From contig NC_023749.2 in assembly GCF_000499845.2 (NCBI RefSeq), positions 45,578,108 to 45,642,107 of the forward strand: a stretch of DNA of 64,000 nt, in the 5' to 3' direction. The stretch is from Phaseolus vulgaris. Taxonomy: Eukaryota; Streptophyta; Magnoliopsida; Fabales; Fabaceae. Every line of letters starts with the position of its first letter. Within the stretch, counting starts at the first letter, position 1. The notes below the pieces were generated by a model that saw nothing but the letters and a program-made list of their open reading frames with translations, was not told the origin of the DNA and made no database searches. Shown in pieces: positions 24,531-36,525 of the stretch. The position numbers were made by a program, and so were the translations under genes.

Positions 24531-25245
24531 GGCAGTGGAAGAATTGATCAACAAAGGGTAAGAATGAATGGGTTTTGGAGTGTTGTAGGAGAAATGTGCT
24601 AGGAAAAAGGTTAGGTCAACCTTTTAGAAATTTCTAAGGCTTCTACATTTAGAGAGTGAGAGAAAAAGAAATTGACACTTGAGAGAAAATTCTAATACCA
24701 AATTGGCATAAATTCATTACTCAATTCAAGTATAAGAATTACACAAAAGAAGCTTTCTATTTATAGAGTTAGAAGTCTCCTAAAGTGACTATTAGAACTT
24801 TAAAAAACTTTCCATTCATAGAGTGTTATGTGGCAACTTAAAAACTCTCCATTGGTGAATTACCATGTGGCAATCCATGTCTTTAAAAGCTCTCAATTAG
24901 GAAATGGACATGTGGCATAAGGGAGTGGAGAAGGCATGCATTTGGGTGCCCAAGCCTTCAAGACGGGAAAAGAAGAGTCACTTCGGTAAAAGGAAGGGAA
25001 TGAGGCCATGTAGGTGTCCATGTGGTGCCTAGGTGGATGCCAAATGTGCTCCCTTCAAGCTTCTTTCTCCTAAACTTAAAATTGGCCCAAATATCTATAC
25101 AAAAATTAAAGACTGGAATTGAAATCCTATTTACTTTATACAATTTTTACAAGGCTAGAGAAGGATAATTCTCTAGAAAAATAACTTTTGATCAAAACTT
25201 TCTCTCTTTTGAGCCTGGTTGTTTTGGTGGCTGGGATGATCCACC
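24531..25245 (-). mobile_element. Gypsy-type LTR, minus orientation
   Basis: Inverted copy of the LTR at 23740-24366 and collinear with 58080-58840 (for example ATTCTCTAGAAAAATAAC, TTTGAGCCTG and TTGTTTTGGTGG at their ends). It joins directly to a copia gag remnant at its right edge. Confidence 0.65.
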
Positions 25246-25445
25246 ATCACCTTTGGCATGCTATCCGATAACTTTAGGTTGATTTGAGCCTTAGAGAAGC
25301 TTTGTCCATGAACTTTTATCCTGTGCAGAAGAACTTGTATTCTTCTAAACATATTATCAACACTCTCACCATCCATCATGGTCAAAGACTCGTATTGGCG
25401 TGCAAAAGTGAAATTTTTTCTTACAACGTTAGATGTTATTTTATA
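25173..25445 (-). pseudogene. copia gag (UBN2-type) remnant
   Basis: Minus-strand frame with RQYESLTM, then DGESVDNMFRRIQVLL and GQSFSKAQINLKLSDSMPK, the typical Gag-polypeptide pattern of plant copia elements. The frame then runs into LTR sequence without a break, so the gene is truncated. Confidence 0.75.
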
Positions 25446-25461
25446 AACTAAAAAGATATTG

Positions 25462-28400
25462 GTATCTATAATACTAGGGTTTATAGAGCTAACACTTACT
25501 CAGTTAAAAGACTTTTATGGAGGGATCTTAGTTTCTTCACTAGCTCTTGGTGCATTTTGGGAGATTTCAATTTTGTTCTCTCGGCTGATGATTGCAAAGG
25601 TGGGGTTGCTCCTAATCAGTTTTCTTGTAATGAATTCCTTGATTGGATTAATAATAATAATCTTACTAGTATGTCTTTCTTTGGTCCTTGTTATACTTGG
25701 AGTAATGGGAGAAGAGGGTTACAAAGAATTGATAGAAAGCTTGATAAAGCTTTATGTAATGAAGAGTGTCTACATGAATGGGCCTCTGTACTTATCAAGT
25801 TCTTGTTAAAAAAACTTCTGATCAATCTCCTATTCCTGTTAGTCTTTCTAGTAATTTTTTACATAAGGTTAGCACTTTTCGATTCTTTAATATGTGGCTT
25901 CAGGATAGATATTTTATGAAGCTTATTCATGATTCTTAGAAAAATACTGTGGTTGGTTGTCCTATGTTTATTTTGCAACATAAATTGAAAATGTTGAAAA
26001 TTGAGCTCAAAAGCTGGAATAAAAATTCTTTTGGTAAGGTTCAAAATGAAGTGACTCTTAAGCAGACTTCCCTACTTGCTATTCAACAAAGTTTAGAGAC
26101 TGCTAGTTCTCTATTTCTTGATATGCTTATTTGTTAAGAAAGGATTGCTAAAGAGAAGTTTAATCATGCCCTTCATTGTCAATACTTGTTTTGGAAAGAG
26201 AAGGCCAAGATGGGGATATAAATACTGCTTTTTTCCATGTTGTGGTAAAAAAAGAAATAATTTTAGTGGGATTCATAAATTACGAAATGATAATGGTGTT
26301 ATTGAAGATCCTAAGGTCATTGAGGATCATATTTAGGATTTTAATAAAAAATCTCTATGTTGATTCTAATCCTAATGCTTAGATTAAACTAATATGGAAA
26401 ATTTTATTGGTACTTATATTCCTGCCTTGGTTTCCTATGAGGAGAATATTATGTTGATTAAATGCCCTAATTATTTGGAAATTAAGAATGTTATTTTTAA
26501 TCTTAATGGTAATAGTGCTCCTGGTCCTGATGGTTTTGGTGGTGTTTTTTTATCATTCATGCCAGGAGATTATTGGGATATATGTTTGCAATGTTGTTCA
26601 ACAGTTTTTAAAACAAAATTGGATTCTTCTTGGGATGAATAGTAATGTGGTTTCCCTCATTCCTAAGATTCAAGGTGTTGATTCCATTAAAGATTTCAAA
26701 CCCATTGTTGTTGCCAATTTCAAATTTAAGATCATTTCCAAAATACTGGCATATAGGCTTGTTATGGTGGCTTCTAGAATCATTTCTCCTAATCAATATA
26801 AGTTTGTGCAGGGTAGACAGATTCATGATTGTATTGGTATTGCTTATGAATCTATTAACATGCTTTCTAAAAAGGTTAGAAGAGGTAATGTGGCTTATAA
26901 AGTTGATATTCATGAAGCATTTAACACTCTAGGTTGGAATTTCTTATTTTCGGTTTTGACACTTTTTGGATTCCATCTTTCAATTGTCAATTGGATTAGT
27001 ACAATTTTTTGCTTAGCTATACTTTCTATTGGGGTAAATGGAAGTTTTGTGGGTTTTTCTTCCTTGTAGTAGAGTGAGACAAGGTGATCCTTTATCTCCC
27101 TGCTTTTTTAAGCAGAGTCATTTCTAAGCTTGTGAATGATAAGAGAAATTTGCATATGGCTAGCCCTAATTATTACATCACTCATTCTCACATTTTATAT
27201 GTTGGTGATATCTTTGTCTTCTATAGGACAAATAATAAGTCTCTTAAAAATTTGAGTATTTTTCTTCAAAATATGATGATTTTTCTAGTCAATATGTTAA
27301 CAATTCTAAAAGTAGCTTTTTCACCATGGATACTTCTGCAATATTCGTTACCAAAATTCAACGTCATCTTTCTTGCAGTCATAGTCTTTTACCTTTTAAC
27401 TATTTAAGGGTACCCATCTTCGTTGGTGCTCCAAAGCGCATGTTTCTTCAACCTTTGGCTGATAAAGTCAAATTGAAGCTAGCATCTTGGAAAGAGAAGT
27501 CTCTTAGCATGATGGGTCGGATCTAGTTGGTTAATACTGTGGTTACTAGTTTCCTAGCTTATAGTTTTAATGTGTATAAATGGCCTGTTTCTATTCTTAA
27601 GCAAGTTGAGTAGTGGAGCAGAAGTTTTATTTGGACTGGTGATATTATTTAGAAAGGCATAGCTATAGTTAATTGGGCTAAAATTTGTTCTCCTTTTGAT
27701 AATGGAGGTTTGAAGGTTAATAGCCTCCAACACAAAAATAATGCTTACCTTCTTAAGCTTACTTGGAATTTTGCTTATAATAATAATCCTTGGTCTCTTT
27801 TCTTGAAAGCCAGAGTCCTTAAATCTTGGTACCAGCTTCGATTGGCTTATAGATCCTCTTCTATTTGGCCTGAGATTAAAATTTTTTATGACACTATTCT
27901 TGAACATACCTCTTGGACTGATGATACAAGTACTGTTATTAATTTATGGAATGATAAATGTTGTTCTTCTCCTTGTTTATCAAACATTAAAGGGGTACCT
28001 GATGGTTCTAGAATCCTGATGACTACAGTTTCGCAATTCTGGGGTGGTCGTGATTGGATTATTCCCTAGCCTTTACAACAGGTGAATCGTTTTTTTGAAC
28101 ATATTATGATTAGGCAGGAACATGATACTCCTAATTGGATTCTGGAAGACTCTAGTCATTTCACTCTCAAATTTGTTAGGAAATTTTTCTTGGATCCAAG
28201 AGTTCCCTGTGGTTGGGGTAAAATCATTTGGTCTCCATATATTCCTCCTTCCAAAACTCTAGTACTTTGGAAAGTTTTTCATGGGCGGCTTCCTACGTAT
28301 TAGCACATTTAACACAAAGGTTTACATATATGTTCTATGTGTACTCTTTGTGAAAAGCAGGAAGAATCTATTCAACATTTATTTTTTGAATGTTCTATTG

Positions 28401-29365
28401 CATTGCATATTTGGAGTTGGGTTCGAATTTTTTTTCCTGATTCTCATTTCTCTAATGTGGATTATCTTCTTTCTTTTATTAAGAGTGGTGACAGTCCTTT
28501 GGTTAAATTCATTAAACTTGTTGTGATAACCTTTTCTATTTGGATGATATGGAGTATGAGAAATTATGCTAGATTTCAAGTTAAGATTGATTTTTCCAGG
28601 GCCATTTATACCATTAAATATTTCACTTTCCTAGTGGGTAATTCATCTAAAATCTCAATGAGGAATGATATGTTTGATTTCAATGTGCTTAAGTTTTTTT
28701 ATATTAATACTCGTGGTGGCAAATTTCTTCATCATCTTCCTATTATATGGGAGTTTCCTTCACTAGGTTGGATTAAAATTAACACTGGTGGTGGGTTCTT
28801 CTAGTCTTGCTGCTTGTGATGGTATTTTTCGTGGGAGTATGGGGGAGTTTATTGGTGATTTTATGCTTTCTTTGATATTCAAACTGCTTTGGTTGCTGAG
28901 TTTTATGGAGTTATAGATGTTGTTGAAGAAGCTCCAAAGAGGGGTCTTACTAGTTTATGGCTTGAATGTGATTATGCCTTGGTTTGTGCTGCATTTACTG
29001 CTAGGACTAATGTCTTAATTACTATGGGGAAATCAGGTTTAGGATTTCTCACATTTTTCGTGAAGGGAATGCATGTGCTGACAAACTTGCTAACTTAGGG
29101 TTTATTCATAAAGAACAATTTTATTGGTATAATAGATTTCCATCTAGTCTTTTCTTAGAATTCTTTATTAATAGGTATAGATTACTTAAGTATCACTTTT
29201 GTTAGTTTCTTTATATATATATATATATATATGAGTTTTGGTCTAGTCTCCCCATATTTGCTTGTATTACCTTTTTTTCTTTTTTTAATAATACTTTATT
29301 CATGTGGTGGCATATGAGATGTCAAGTTTCATAGTGATGCCTAACATGAGAGCTTTAAAAAAAGT
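25462..29365 (+). pseudogene. LINE (L1-like) copy, 5'-truncated, with endonuclease, RT, zinc and RNase H regions
   Basis: Starts inside the endonuclease (YRANTYSVKRLLW at about 25476). Then come ILGDFNFVLSADD (about 25555) and LVILGVM/YTWSNGRRG (about 25690). Reverse transcriptase covers about 26400-27600 (SLIPKIQ, KDFKPIVVANFKFKIISK, AYKVDIHEAF); its active-site box at 27198-27209 reads Tyr-Val-Gly-Asp where the second copy keeps Tyr-Ala-Asp-Asp. The zf-RVT zinc region (CTLCEKQEESIQHLFFEC) is near 28337-28395 and RNase H at about 28760-29100 (GWIKINTGG, with the first catalytic Asp changed to Gly). Many stops and frameshifts. The 3' UTR carries a (TA)n run and ends near an A-rich tail at about 29355-29365. 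Confidence 0.88.
29213..29232. repeat. (TA)n run in the LINE 3' UTR
   Basis: About ten TA units in this copy; the truncated copy at 4720-5089 has only a short ATAT here, so it expanded locally. Confidence 0.85.
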
Positions 29366-29686
29366 AGTTTCAAGTATTAATAAAAAATTATAAACTAGTT
29401 TCTAAATTGGTATTTAATATTAGCTACTGAGTTTTTAGCTACTAATTACTTTAAATTATAAATTAGTCACTATAAAAACTAATTTAGAATCTAAAGTGTT
29501 TAGTATTTAAAACCTTTGTAGTTAATGTTTGAAGCCAATTTAGAAACTAGTTTATAAATTTTTATTAAACTACTTTAGATTCCAATAATTTTTTAGCTTA
29601 TAAAATAGTATCTAACTTAAGTAATATATTGATTAATTATTTTTTGTCTCTAAACTTAGTTATTATTTAATAATTTTCTTATAGTA
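29366..29686. mobile_element. CACTA-type fragment abutting the LINE tail
   Basis: Ends TTTCTTATAGTA after TTATTTAATAA, a CACTA-type right end with the last base changed. The interior has AAACTAGTTTATAAAT and ACTAATTTAGAATCTA blocks as in 939-1393. The left end is missing. Confidence 0.5.
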
Positions 29687-30457
29687 GATCTTTTAATTAG
29701 GTTATGTGAATCTTAACATTAGTCAATCGTATGAGATCTCCCATGAAGATCTCTCTTATGTTTTCTCTAATATAAGTGAGGATTTTTTTTAAAAATAAAA
29801 CCATAAAGTTCAAATATCAAGTTGAACTCAATCATATCACCTAAGAATCAAAATAAAAAATAATTCATAAACATCTCCTTGATTAAGGTGTTATTTAAAA
29901 ATAAAAATAAACATGAGACTCATGTTGCAAAATTAAAAAAATAAGAGAAGTCTTTTATTTATATATTTTGAATTTGTTTTAATCAAATTTCATTACACGT
30001 TATTTTTTTAATACTAAATATAACTCCTCCTAACATTATCCAAACATAAAAGAACTTAAAGCATGTTTGCTTGTGCGACCTGTCCAATGGAACTATGGAA
30101 GCTGTTACAAGTAGCTTCTGAGAATTCTATTTTTTTTATGTCAAACGCGGAGAGATAGTACATCATCCATGTTATTAAATTCTTTCCCAAACATGTACCA
30201 AATAATATAAAGAATTTAATGTAAATTTCGTACATAAATTAATAACAAAAATTATAGCAATATCGATCCATAACTGTGAAAGCGAGTCTATTTCAAATAT
30301 TAAAAAAGAATAAAGGTACATGTCTCAAACAGTGAAACACAAAGATAACATGTACAAGGTCTATTTCAGGTCAAAAGCAACCCTTTCTTCCTCCCTCAAC
30401 CTCCCAAATATTCACAAGTTAATCCTTTATTCAATTATTCAATCTTTCATTGTTGCA
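29687..30457. other. Unannotated spacer between the two LINEs
   Basis: AT-rich; no coding frame or repeat end supported. Confidence 0.4.
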
Positions 30458-31179
30458 CCAATAAACTCCCTTATACTCCCACGAAAAATACATCCACAAG
30501 AAGCAAAATCAGGATATCCCCTAGTAGTCCCATCAATGTTAATTTTAACCGAGCCTGGTGAAGGGAACTCCCAGGAAAAGGACAAAGAACATACCAGTAC
30601 GAGTATTAATACCAAAAAAACTTAATCACGTTGAAATCCAAAATATCATTCTTCATTGAAGCTTTAGAAGAATTTTCCACTAGACAAGTTAAATCCTTAA
30701 TTACCGAAATAGCCCTAGAAACATCAATCTTATCATGAAATCTAGCATAATTCCTCATACGCTATATCATCCAAATAGAAAAGGTTATCACAACAAGTTT
30801 AATCAATTTAACTAAAGGACTACCATCACTCTTAATAAAGCAAAGAAGATCATCCTTATTAGAGAAAAGAGAAATTAAGAAAAATCTGTCGAACCCAACT
30901 CTAAATATGCAAAGCATTAGAACATTCAAAAAAATAAATGATGAATAGATTCCTCGTGCTTTCCACAAAGTGTACACATAGGACATATATGCAAACCTTT
31001 ATTCTAAATATGATGATCTGTAGGAAGCTGCCCATGAAAAACCTTCTAGAGTACTAGAGTTTAGGAAGGTGAAATAGATGAAGACCAAATGAATTTACCT
31101 TAACCACAGGAAACTTCTGGTTCCAAGAAAAAAAAATTTCTAGCAGATATAAGAGTGAAACAACCAGCATAATAAAATA

Positions 31180-31610
31180 TTTTATAAATTTGAGTATTTT
31201 TCTTAAAACATATGGTGATTTTTCTGGTCAATATGTTGATAATTCTAAGAGTAGTTTTTTCACCATGGATAGTTTTGCAAGATTTGTCACCAAAATTCAA
31301 CGTATTATTTCTTGTAGTCATGGTTGTTTGCATTTCAATTATTTAGGAATGCCTATCTTTGTTGGTGCTCTAAAGTTTCGATTTCTTCAACATTTGGCTG
31401 ATAAAGTCAAATTAAAGCTAGCATATTGGAAAGGTAAATCTTTTAGAATAATGGGTGTGATTCAATTGGTAAATACGGTGATTACTGGATTTCTAGTTTA
31501 TAGCTTTAATATGTATAAATGGTTTGTTTCACTTCTTAAGCAAGTTGAGCAGTGGTGTCGAAATTTATTTGGAGTGGTGATATTATGAAAAAGGGATATA
31601 AAATAAACTC
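31180..31610 (+). pseudogene. Inverted RT segment inside the minus-strand LINE
   Basis: The plus strand encodes FTMDSFARFVTKIQR, LHFNYLGMPIFVGAL, ADKVKLKLAYWKG and LLKQVEQWCRNLF, collinear with 27265-27650 of the other LINE. On both sides the LINE reads on the minus strand, and the element's expected next segment is exactly this one. Confidence 0.9.
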
Positions 31611-33668
31611 AACCCTACAAAAAACAAATATGTCATCAGCATATAAAATATGAGAGAGTGAGTGAGATAATCTTGCGGACTAGCCATATGTAGAATTTTC
31701 TTATCATTGACAAGCTTAGAGATACCTCTACTAAGAACTTCCTCTGCAAGACAGAGAAGTAAAGGAGACAAAGGATCACCTTGTCTGACACCTCAAATGA
31801 AGGGAAAAAACCCACCAAACTACCATTTATTTTAATAAAAAGCATAGTTGAACTGAGAATTGTACTAATCCTACCGACACACGAGGGGTGAAAACCAAAG
31901 CGTGTGAAAACTGATAATATGAACTTCCAACTCAAAGTGTCAAAGGCTTTATGAATATCAACTTTGTAAGCCACATTACCTCCTCTAACCTTTTTAGAAA
32001 GCACGTTAATAGCTTCAGAAACACTACCAATGCAATCCTAAATATGTCTACCCTGCACAAACCCATAATGATTAAGAGAAATGATTCTAGAAGCCACAAG
32101 TGCAAGCCTATCCATCAGTATCTTGGAAATAATCTTAAAATTTGCAATTAGAAATAACAATTGACTTGTAATCTTTGAATCTTAGGAATAAGAGATACCA
32201 CATTACTATTCATTTCAAGGAGAACCCAATTTTGTTTAAAAACTGTTGAACAACGTTGCAAACATCTATCCCAATAATTTCCCAGCAAGAATGATAAAAA
32301 AAACACCACCAAAACCATCAAGACCAGGAACACTATTACCATTAACATTAAAAATAGCATTCTTGATTTTCAAAAAATCAGGACATTTAATCAACATCAT
32401 ATTCTCCTCAGAGGTAACTAGCTCAGGAACATAAGTACCAATAAAATCTTCCATATTCCTTGTATCCAGAACATTAGTAATAGACTCTAAATAATTTTAT
32501 AAAAGTCCAAAATATGATCTCAATGAGTTTAGGATCCTCAATAACCTCGTTAACAATCCGTAGACGATGAATCCTACTACAATTATTTCTCCTATTGACC
32601 ACAACATGGAAAACAGTATTACGATCCCCATCTTTAAACCTTAACATCTTATTCCTTTCTTTCCAAAATAAATATTGACAGTGAAGAGCATGATCAAGCT
32701 CCTCCTTAACAATTTTTTCTTGATAGAGAAACCCATCGATATCAGACAAACTAGCAGTTTCTAAGTTTTGTTGAATACCAAGGAGGAAACCCAGCTTAAG
32801 AAGAACTGCATTATGAACATTACCAAAAGAATTTTTATTCCAGTCTCAGAACTCAATTTTCAACCTTTTTAACTTATATTGCAAAATAAAACCAACAACC
32901 TTATTAGCCTAAGAATCATGAATAAACTTCATTCATGAAGTATCTTGAAGCCACATAGAAAATAAACGAAAATTGTTAATCTTCCTTAAAGAATTACTAG
33001 CAAGAATAGGAGAATGATTAAAACAATTTTTAACAAGAACCTGATAAGTACAAGAATCTCATACATACAGACACACTCCATTACATAAAGCCCTATCCAG
33101 TCTTCTATGAATTCTATGCAACCCTCTCCTTCCATTTCACCAAGTATAACAAGATCCAGTAAAAGGCATACAAGAAAGATCATTGGTATTAATCCAATCA
33201 TGGAATTCATTACAAGAAACCTGATTAGGAGTCACCCCTCCCTTTGCAGTCATCTGTCAAGAGCACAACTTTAATATCTTCCATAATACACCAAGGCCCT
33301 GTGAAGAAACTAAGATCACTCCACAAAAATCGTCTAACCAAGTATGTGTTAACACCATAAACACCTATAAAGCTAAAGCATTTATCATGCAGAAGGCAAG
33401 TTACAGAAATAAATTGATCATTGACAAGGAAATTTTGGACAAGGAACCAACAAACACCAAAGCTTAGCAGTTTTATTAACAATAGGAGACGTAGCCACCA
33501 AATGCATATTAACAAATTTGAAAAGGATATCGAAAGAATCAGTGTACGACATCATAGGTTCAATAAGAAAAATCATGAGGGATTTATGTAGTTTAAGTAA
33601 ACTAATCAACATCTCCATAGTTTTATGGTTTCCCAGTCCTCTAACATTCCAAAAAAATGAAGAGACCT

Positions 33669-34575
33669 TCATTGTGACGTTGTAGAGAGAACTACCTTAG
33701 CAGTTTTTTTGGATTTACCAGTCCCCTTAGGTGGTCTCCCTGGTTTTCTTTTAGTGCGAACTATTTCCTCCCCAGTATCACTAGCATGCTCCTCCATCTC
33801 ATTAGGATCAACACAAAATTTGGAGACGACCCGATTTTCAACAGTGATTTGGTCAGAATTAAATTTAACAATGACAATCGGAATAATTGACACACCAATA
33901 TGAGGATCAGCTCCCAGTTATGTAGTTTCCAAACCATCAAGAGAGAAAAAGTGATTTTGCAGGACCAACGTCTCATGATCAGGGAGTAGTGTCTTTACAT
34001 CCCTAAGAGATTTAGCCTTCTGAGGGGAGGTATGACGCGACGGAGATGGTACAATCAGAATAGCGGAGACCTCCAGATGATGACCATCAATAGGAGTCTT
34101 AATTGGTGCTTTAGTATCCCCAGGTGATTTAGCCCTCCGAGGAGAGGTAGGACACGACGGAGATGGTACAACCACAAGAGCAGTACTACAAGTTGTGACT
34201 TTGAGCTCTTGGCTTTCATAACAGCAGGTGAACTCCTTACCAACCCCGGTTTTGAAATATCCAAAGTGGGAGTGAACAACCCTTACCCGGGTGAGGACCT
34301 ATCATGATCTGAGGCATTCTCGAGAGGAAGCATATCAACAAAATCATCCTTCCTCCATCTGTTTTATCATAAGCAAGGTGACCCAAGAGTGACTCTGCAT
34401 TAGCCCGGCCAGGAGCATCAATTGTCAATTTATCAATAGGGTCTTCCACGAGTTGCGGTCGTAGATCTTTCTTTCGATACTCTTTACATTATTTAGGAAC
34501 CGCAACCCTCTCCTGTTCCCGTTTGTCAGGACTTGTCTTCTGAGAAGGTTTAGGTTGAGGTCAAGCAACTCAACC
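33669..34575 (-). pseudogene. LINE ORF1 C-terminal remnant with AT-hook-like motif
   Basis: Upstream of the endonuclease on the same strand. Pieces read PQLVEDPIDKLTIDAPGRA (about 34460-34400) and, near the end, KRKPGRPPKGTGKSKKTAK (about 33760-33705), which contains the GRP core and basic flanks of an AT-hook. The final stop is at 33669-33671 and the endonuclease ATG at 33672, so ORF1 and ORF2 are nearly contiguous or overlapping. Plant LINE ORF1 proteins bind nucleic acid; an AT-hook fits that role. Frames between are broken. Confidence 0.6.
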
Positions 34576-34619
34576 CTAATCATGAATCTTTTAACATTTG
34601 TAGTATTTTTTTCTTTTTT

Positions 34620-35330
34620 CTTTTTGGATGAACATGCACGTTTTTCAAATAATTCAGTGATGTTATTATAATATTTTTGGCCGAATGATATTTTTATATA
34701 CTTTCCAATAAATCCTTCAATGTTAATGAAAAGTTCTTAAAACTAACGTTTGTCATTCTTCATTTGGTTTCAAATAGGTCTTCATATATTATTATTAAAA
34801 TATAAATTAGTACTTGTATTTTAATAAAAAAAATCAGCAAAACTTGTATTTTAATAATAAAATACATACATTTTAATGATAATATATAGAGATCTACATA
34901 AAATGAAGATGGGTGTGAGAAATATGATAGTTATTTTCAAGAACTTTCTTTTAATTTATTTTTATTTTATGATTAAATTGAAACATGTCATGTTTTTCAA
35001 ATAATCAAGTGATGTTATATGTTTCGCCGAATGATCTTTTTAGTTTTTGAAAGTGTATTTTTTTTTCATTTAGTCCTTTAAATATTACTAAAAGGTCCTT
35101 AAAAGTGACTTTTTTTTTCTTTCACATTCATTATTTTATTTTAAATAGGTACTTATATATTATTATTATTATTAAAATGTAAAGTCCTTACACATATGGA
35201 CTAACTTGTATTTTAATGATAAAATGCATAAACTAAAATACATTTTAATGATAAAATGCACGATCTACTTGAAATGAAGATGAACGTGTGAGAAATGAAA
35301 AATATTTTCAAGGACTTTTTCTAATTTATT
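34620..35330. repeat. Two-copy direct repeat of about 340 bp downstream of the NAC gene
   Basis: 34625-34955 and 34983-35320 share a common order of landmarks: TTTTTCAAATAAT, GTGATGTTAT, GCCGAATGAT, AAATAGG, TTGTATTTTAAT, a second AATGATAA block, AAATGAAGATG and GTGTGAGAAAT. Divergence is moderate, with several small gaps. No coding potential is seen. It may be a tandem duplication or the arms of an old element. Confidence 0.7.
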
Positions 35331-36525
35331 TAAAATTTTGAATTACATTGAAACATTCATACGCAAGCATATTAACTATTCTACCGATATTTCCTACAAA
35401 CACTTAAGAAAATTAAGACATGAGAAATTTTTACCGAATCTTCAATATGTAAAAGTATTATAAATTTTATTTTGTAAATTGAGTTTAAAGAAACAATTTT
35501 AATATTGCCTTCAACAAAAACTTGGTTTTAGACGAGTGCATGATGGAAATGCATCAAATACTAATCATGAATGTCTTCACCAATGCTTCCCAATAACTTC
35601 AGAAGTTAATATATTGGAGAAATTTAGGGAAACTTGTAGACTTTATGGTTTTTTAAATTGAATTTGCAAAAACGGTTTAAACATAGTCTTGAAAAATATT
35701 TGTTTTAGCAATTTTTTGTAATTTAGTTTGGAGAATAAATTTTAATATAGCATTCAAGAAAAACTTGCAATGCTGATAAAAAAAACTTGCAATGAAAGAA
35801 ATTTTTATTTGTAGATTGAATTAGTGGAATCTAATTTAAATAGTTCGTGACTAAAGTAATTAGAAATCAAATTTAAATTTAATCCAAATTCAAAGTAACT
35901 AAAATTTTGATCCCTAATTTAAAACCCATTTATTACCTACTTCAGAATCTATTAATAACAAAGCAAACCATCAATTTTTAAAATAATTTTAAATTAATTC
36001 ATACAATAGTTAGATTCTTAATTTTTCTCTCTCTCTCTCTACTAAAGAATTTATGAAATACTCCCAACATCTCCCTCCACATTTTCCCATAACCTCAAAA
36101 ATTGGTTTCATATTAGCACATATATTTGAGACATGTTTTGGAACACCCCACAAATACAAGTTTGAGAAAACCAAGGATGAAACCAAATTAAATTTAGTGT
36201 GGAAACCTAGTAAGAGGAAGTAAAAGTGGTAAACGGTAAATCATAGCCAAAACCACACGCAAAGATAAATTTAGTTGTGTTCACGCAATAAATTTCAAAA
36301 AGTTTGAACACACAATTTAACTAACTCGCAGTCACATTAAATCATTGAAGCCTGGTAAGTTCTTAACCTAAATGCAACCCAACCGCAATACCAAAACCAC
36401 TCTAACAATCACAATCAACAACCCTTACAAAGTTCGATCCAAATAATAAAACCATAGATTACTAGCCTAAGGAAATATTCAAAGCCTAATAAAGTAAGAT
36501 TCATCATGGTCAACGCAAAAAACAA
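35331..36525. other. Intergenic sequence and probable NAC 3' region
   Basis: No gene is seen. The NAC 3' UTR must lie just below 36526, but no canonical AATAAA signal stands out on the minus strand within the first 150 bp. A (TC)n run of about 16 bp lies at 36028-36043. Confidence 0.4.

Larger units (their letters stand above)
30458..34575 (-). pseudogene. LINE (L1-like) copy with ORF1 end, endonuclease and RT, internally inverted
   Basis: Read on the minus strand: ORF1 remnant (34575-33669), endonuclease start at 33672 (MKVSSFFWNVRGLGN) through about 33000, RT from about 32750 to 31615 with the intact active-site box YADD at 31653-31642, then an inverted block (31180-31610, readable only on the plus strand), then the zinc region (TLVLWK and VCTLC at about 31050-30965) and the RNase H start (VKINIDGTTRGYPDFASCGC, about 30555) ending near 30458. 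About 490 bp present in the other copy (27660-28150) are missing at the inversion. 3' UTR absent. Several stops and frameshifts. Confidence 0.87.
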
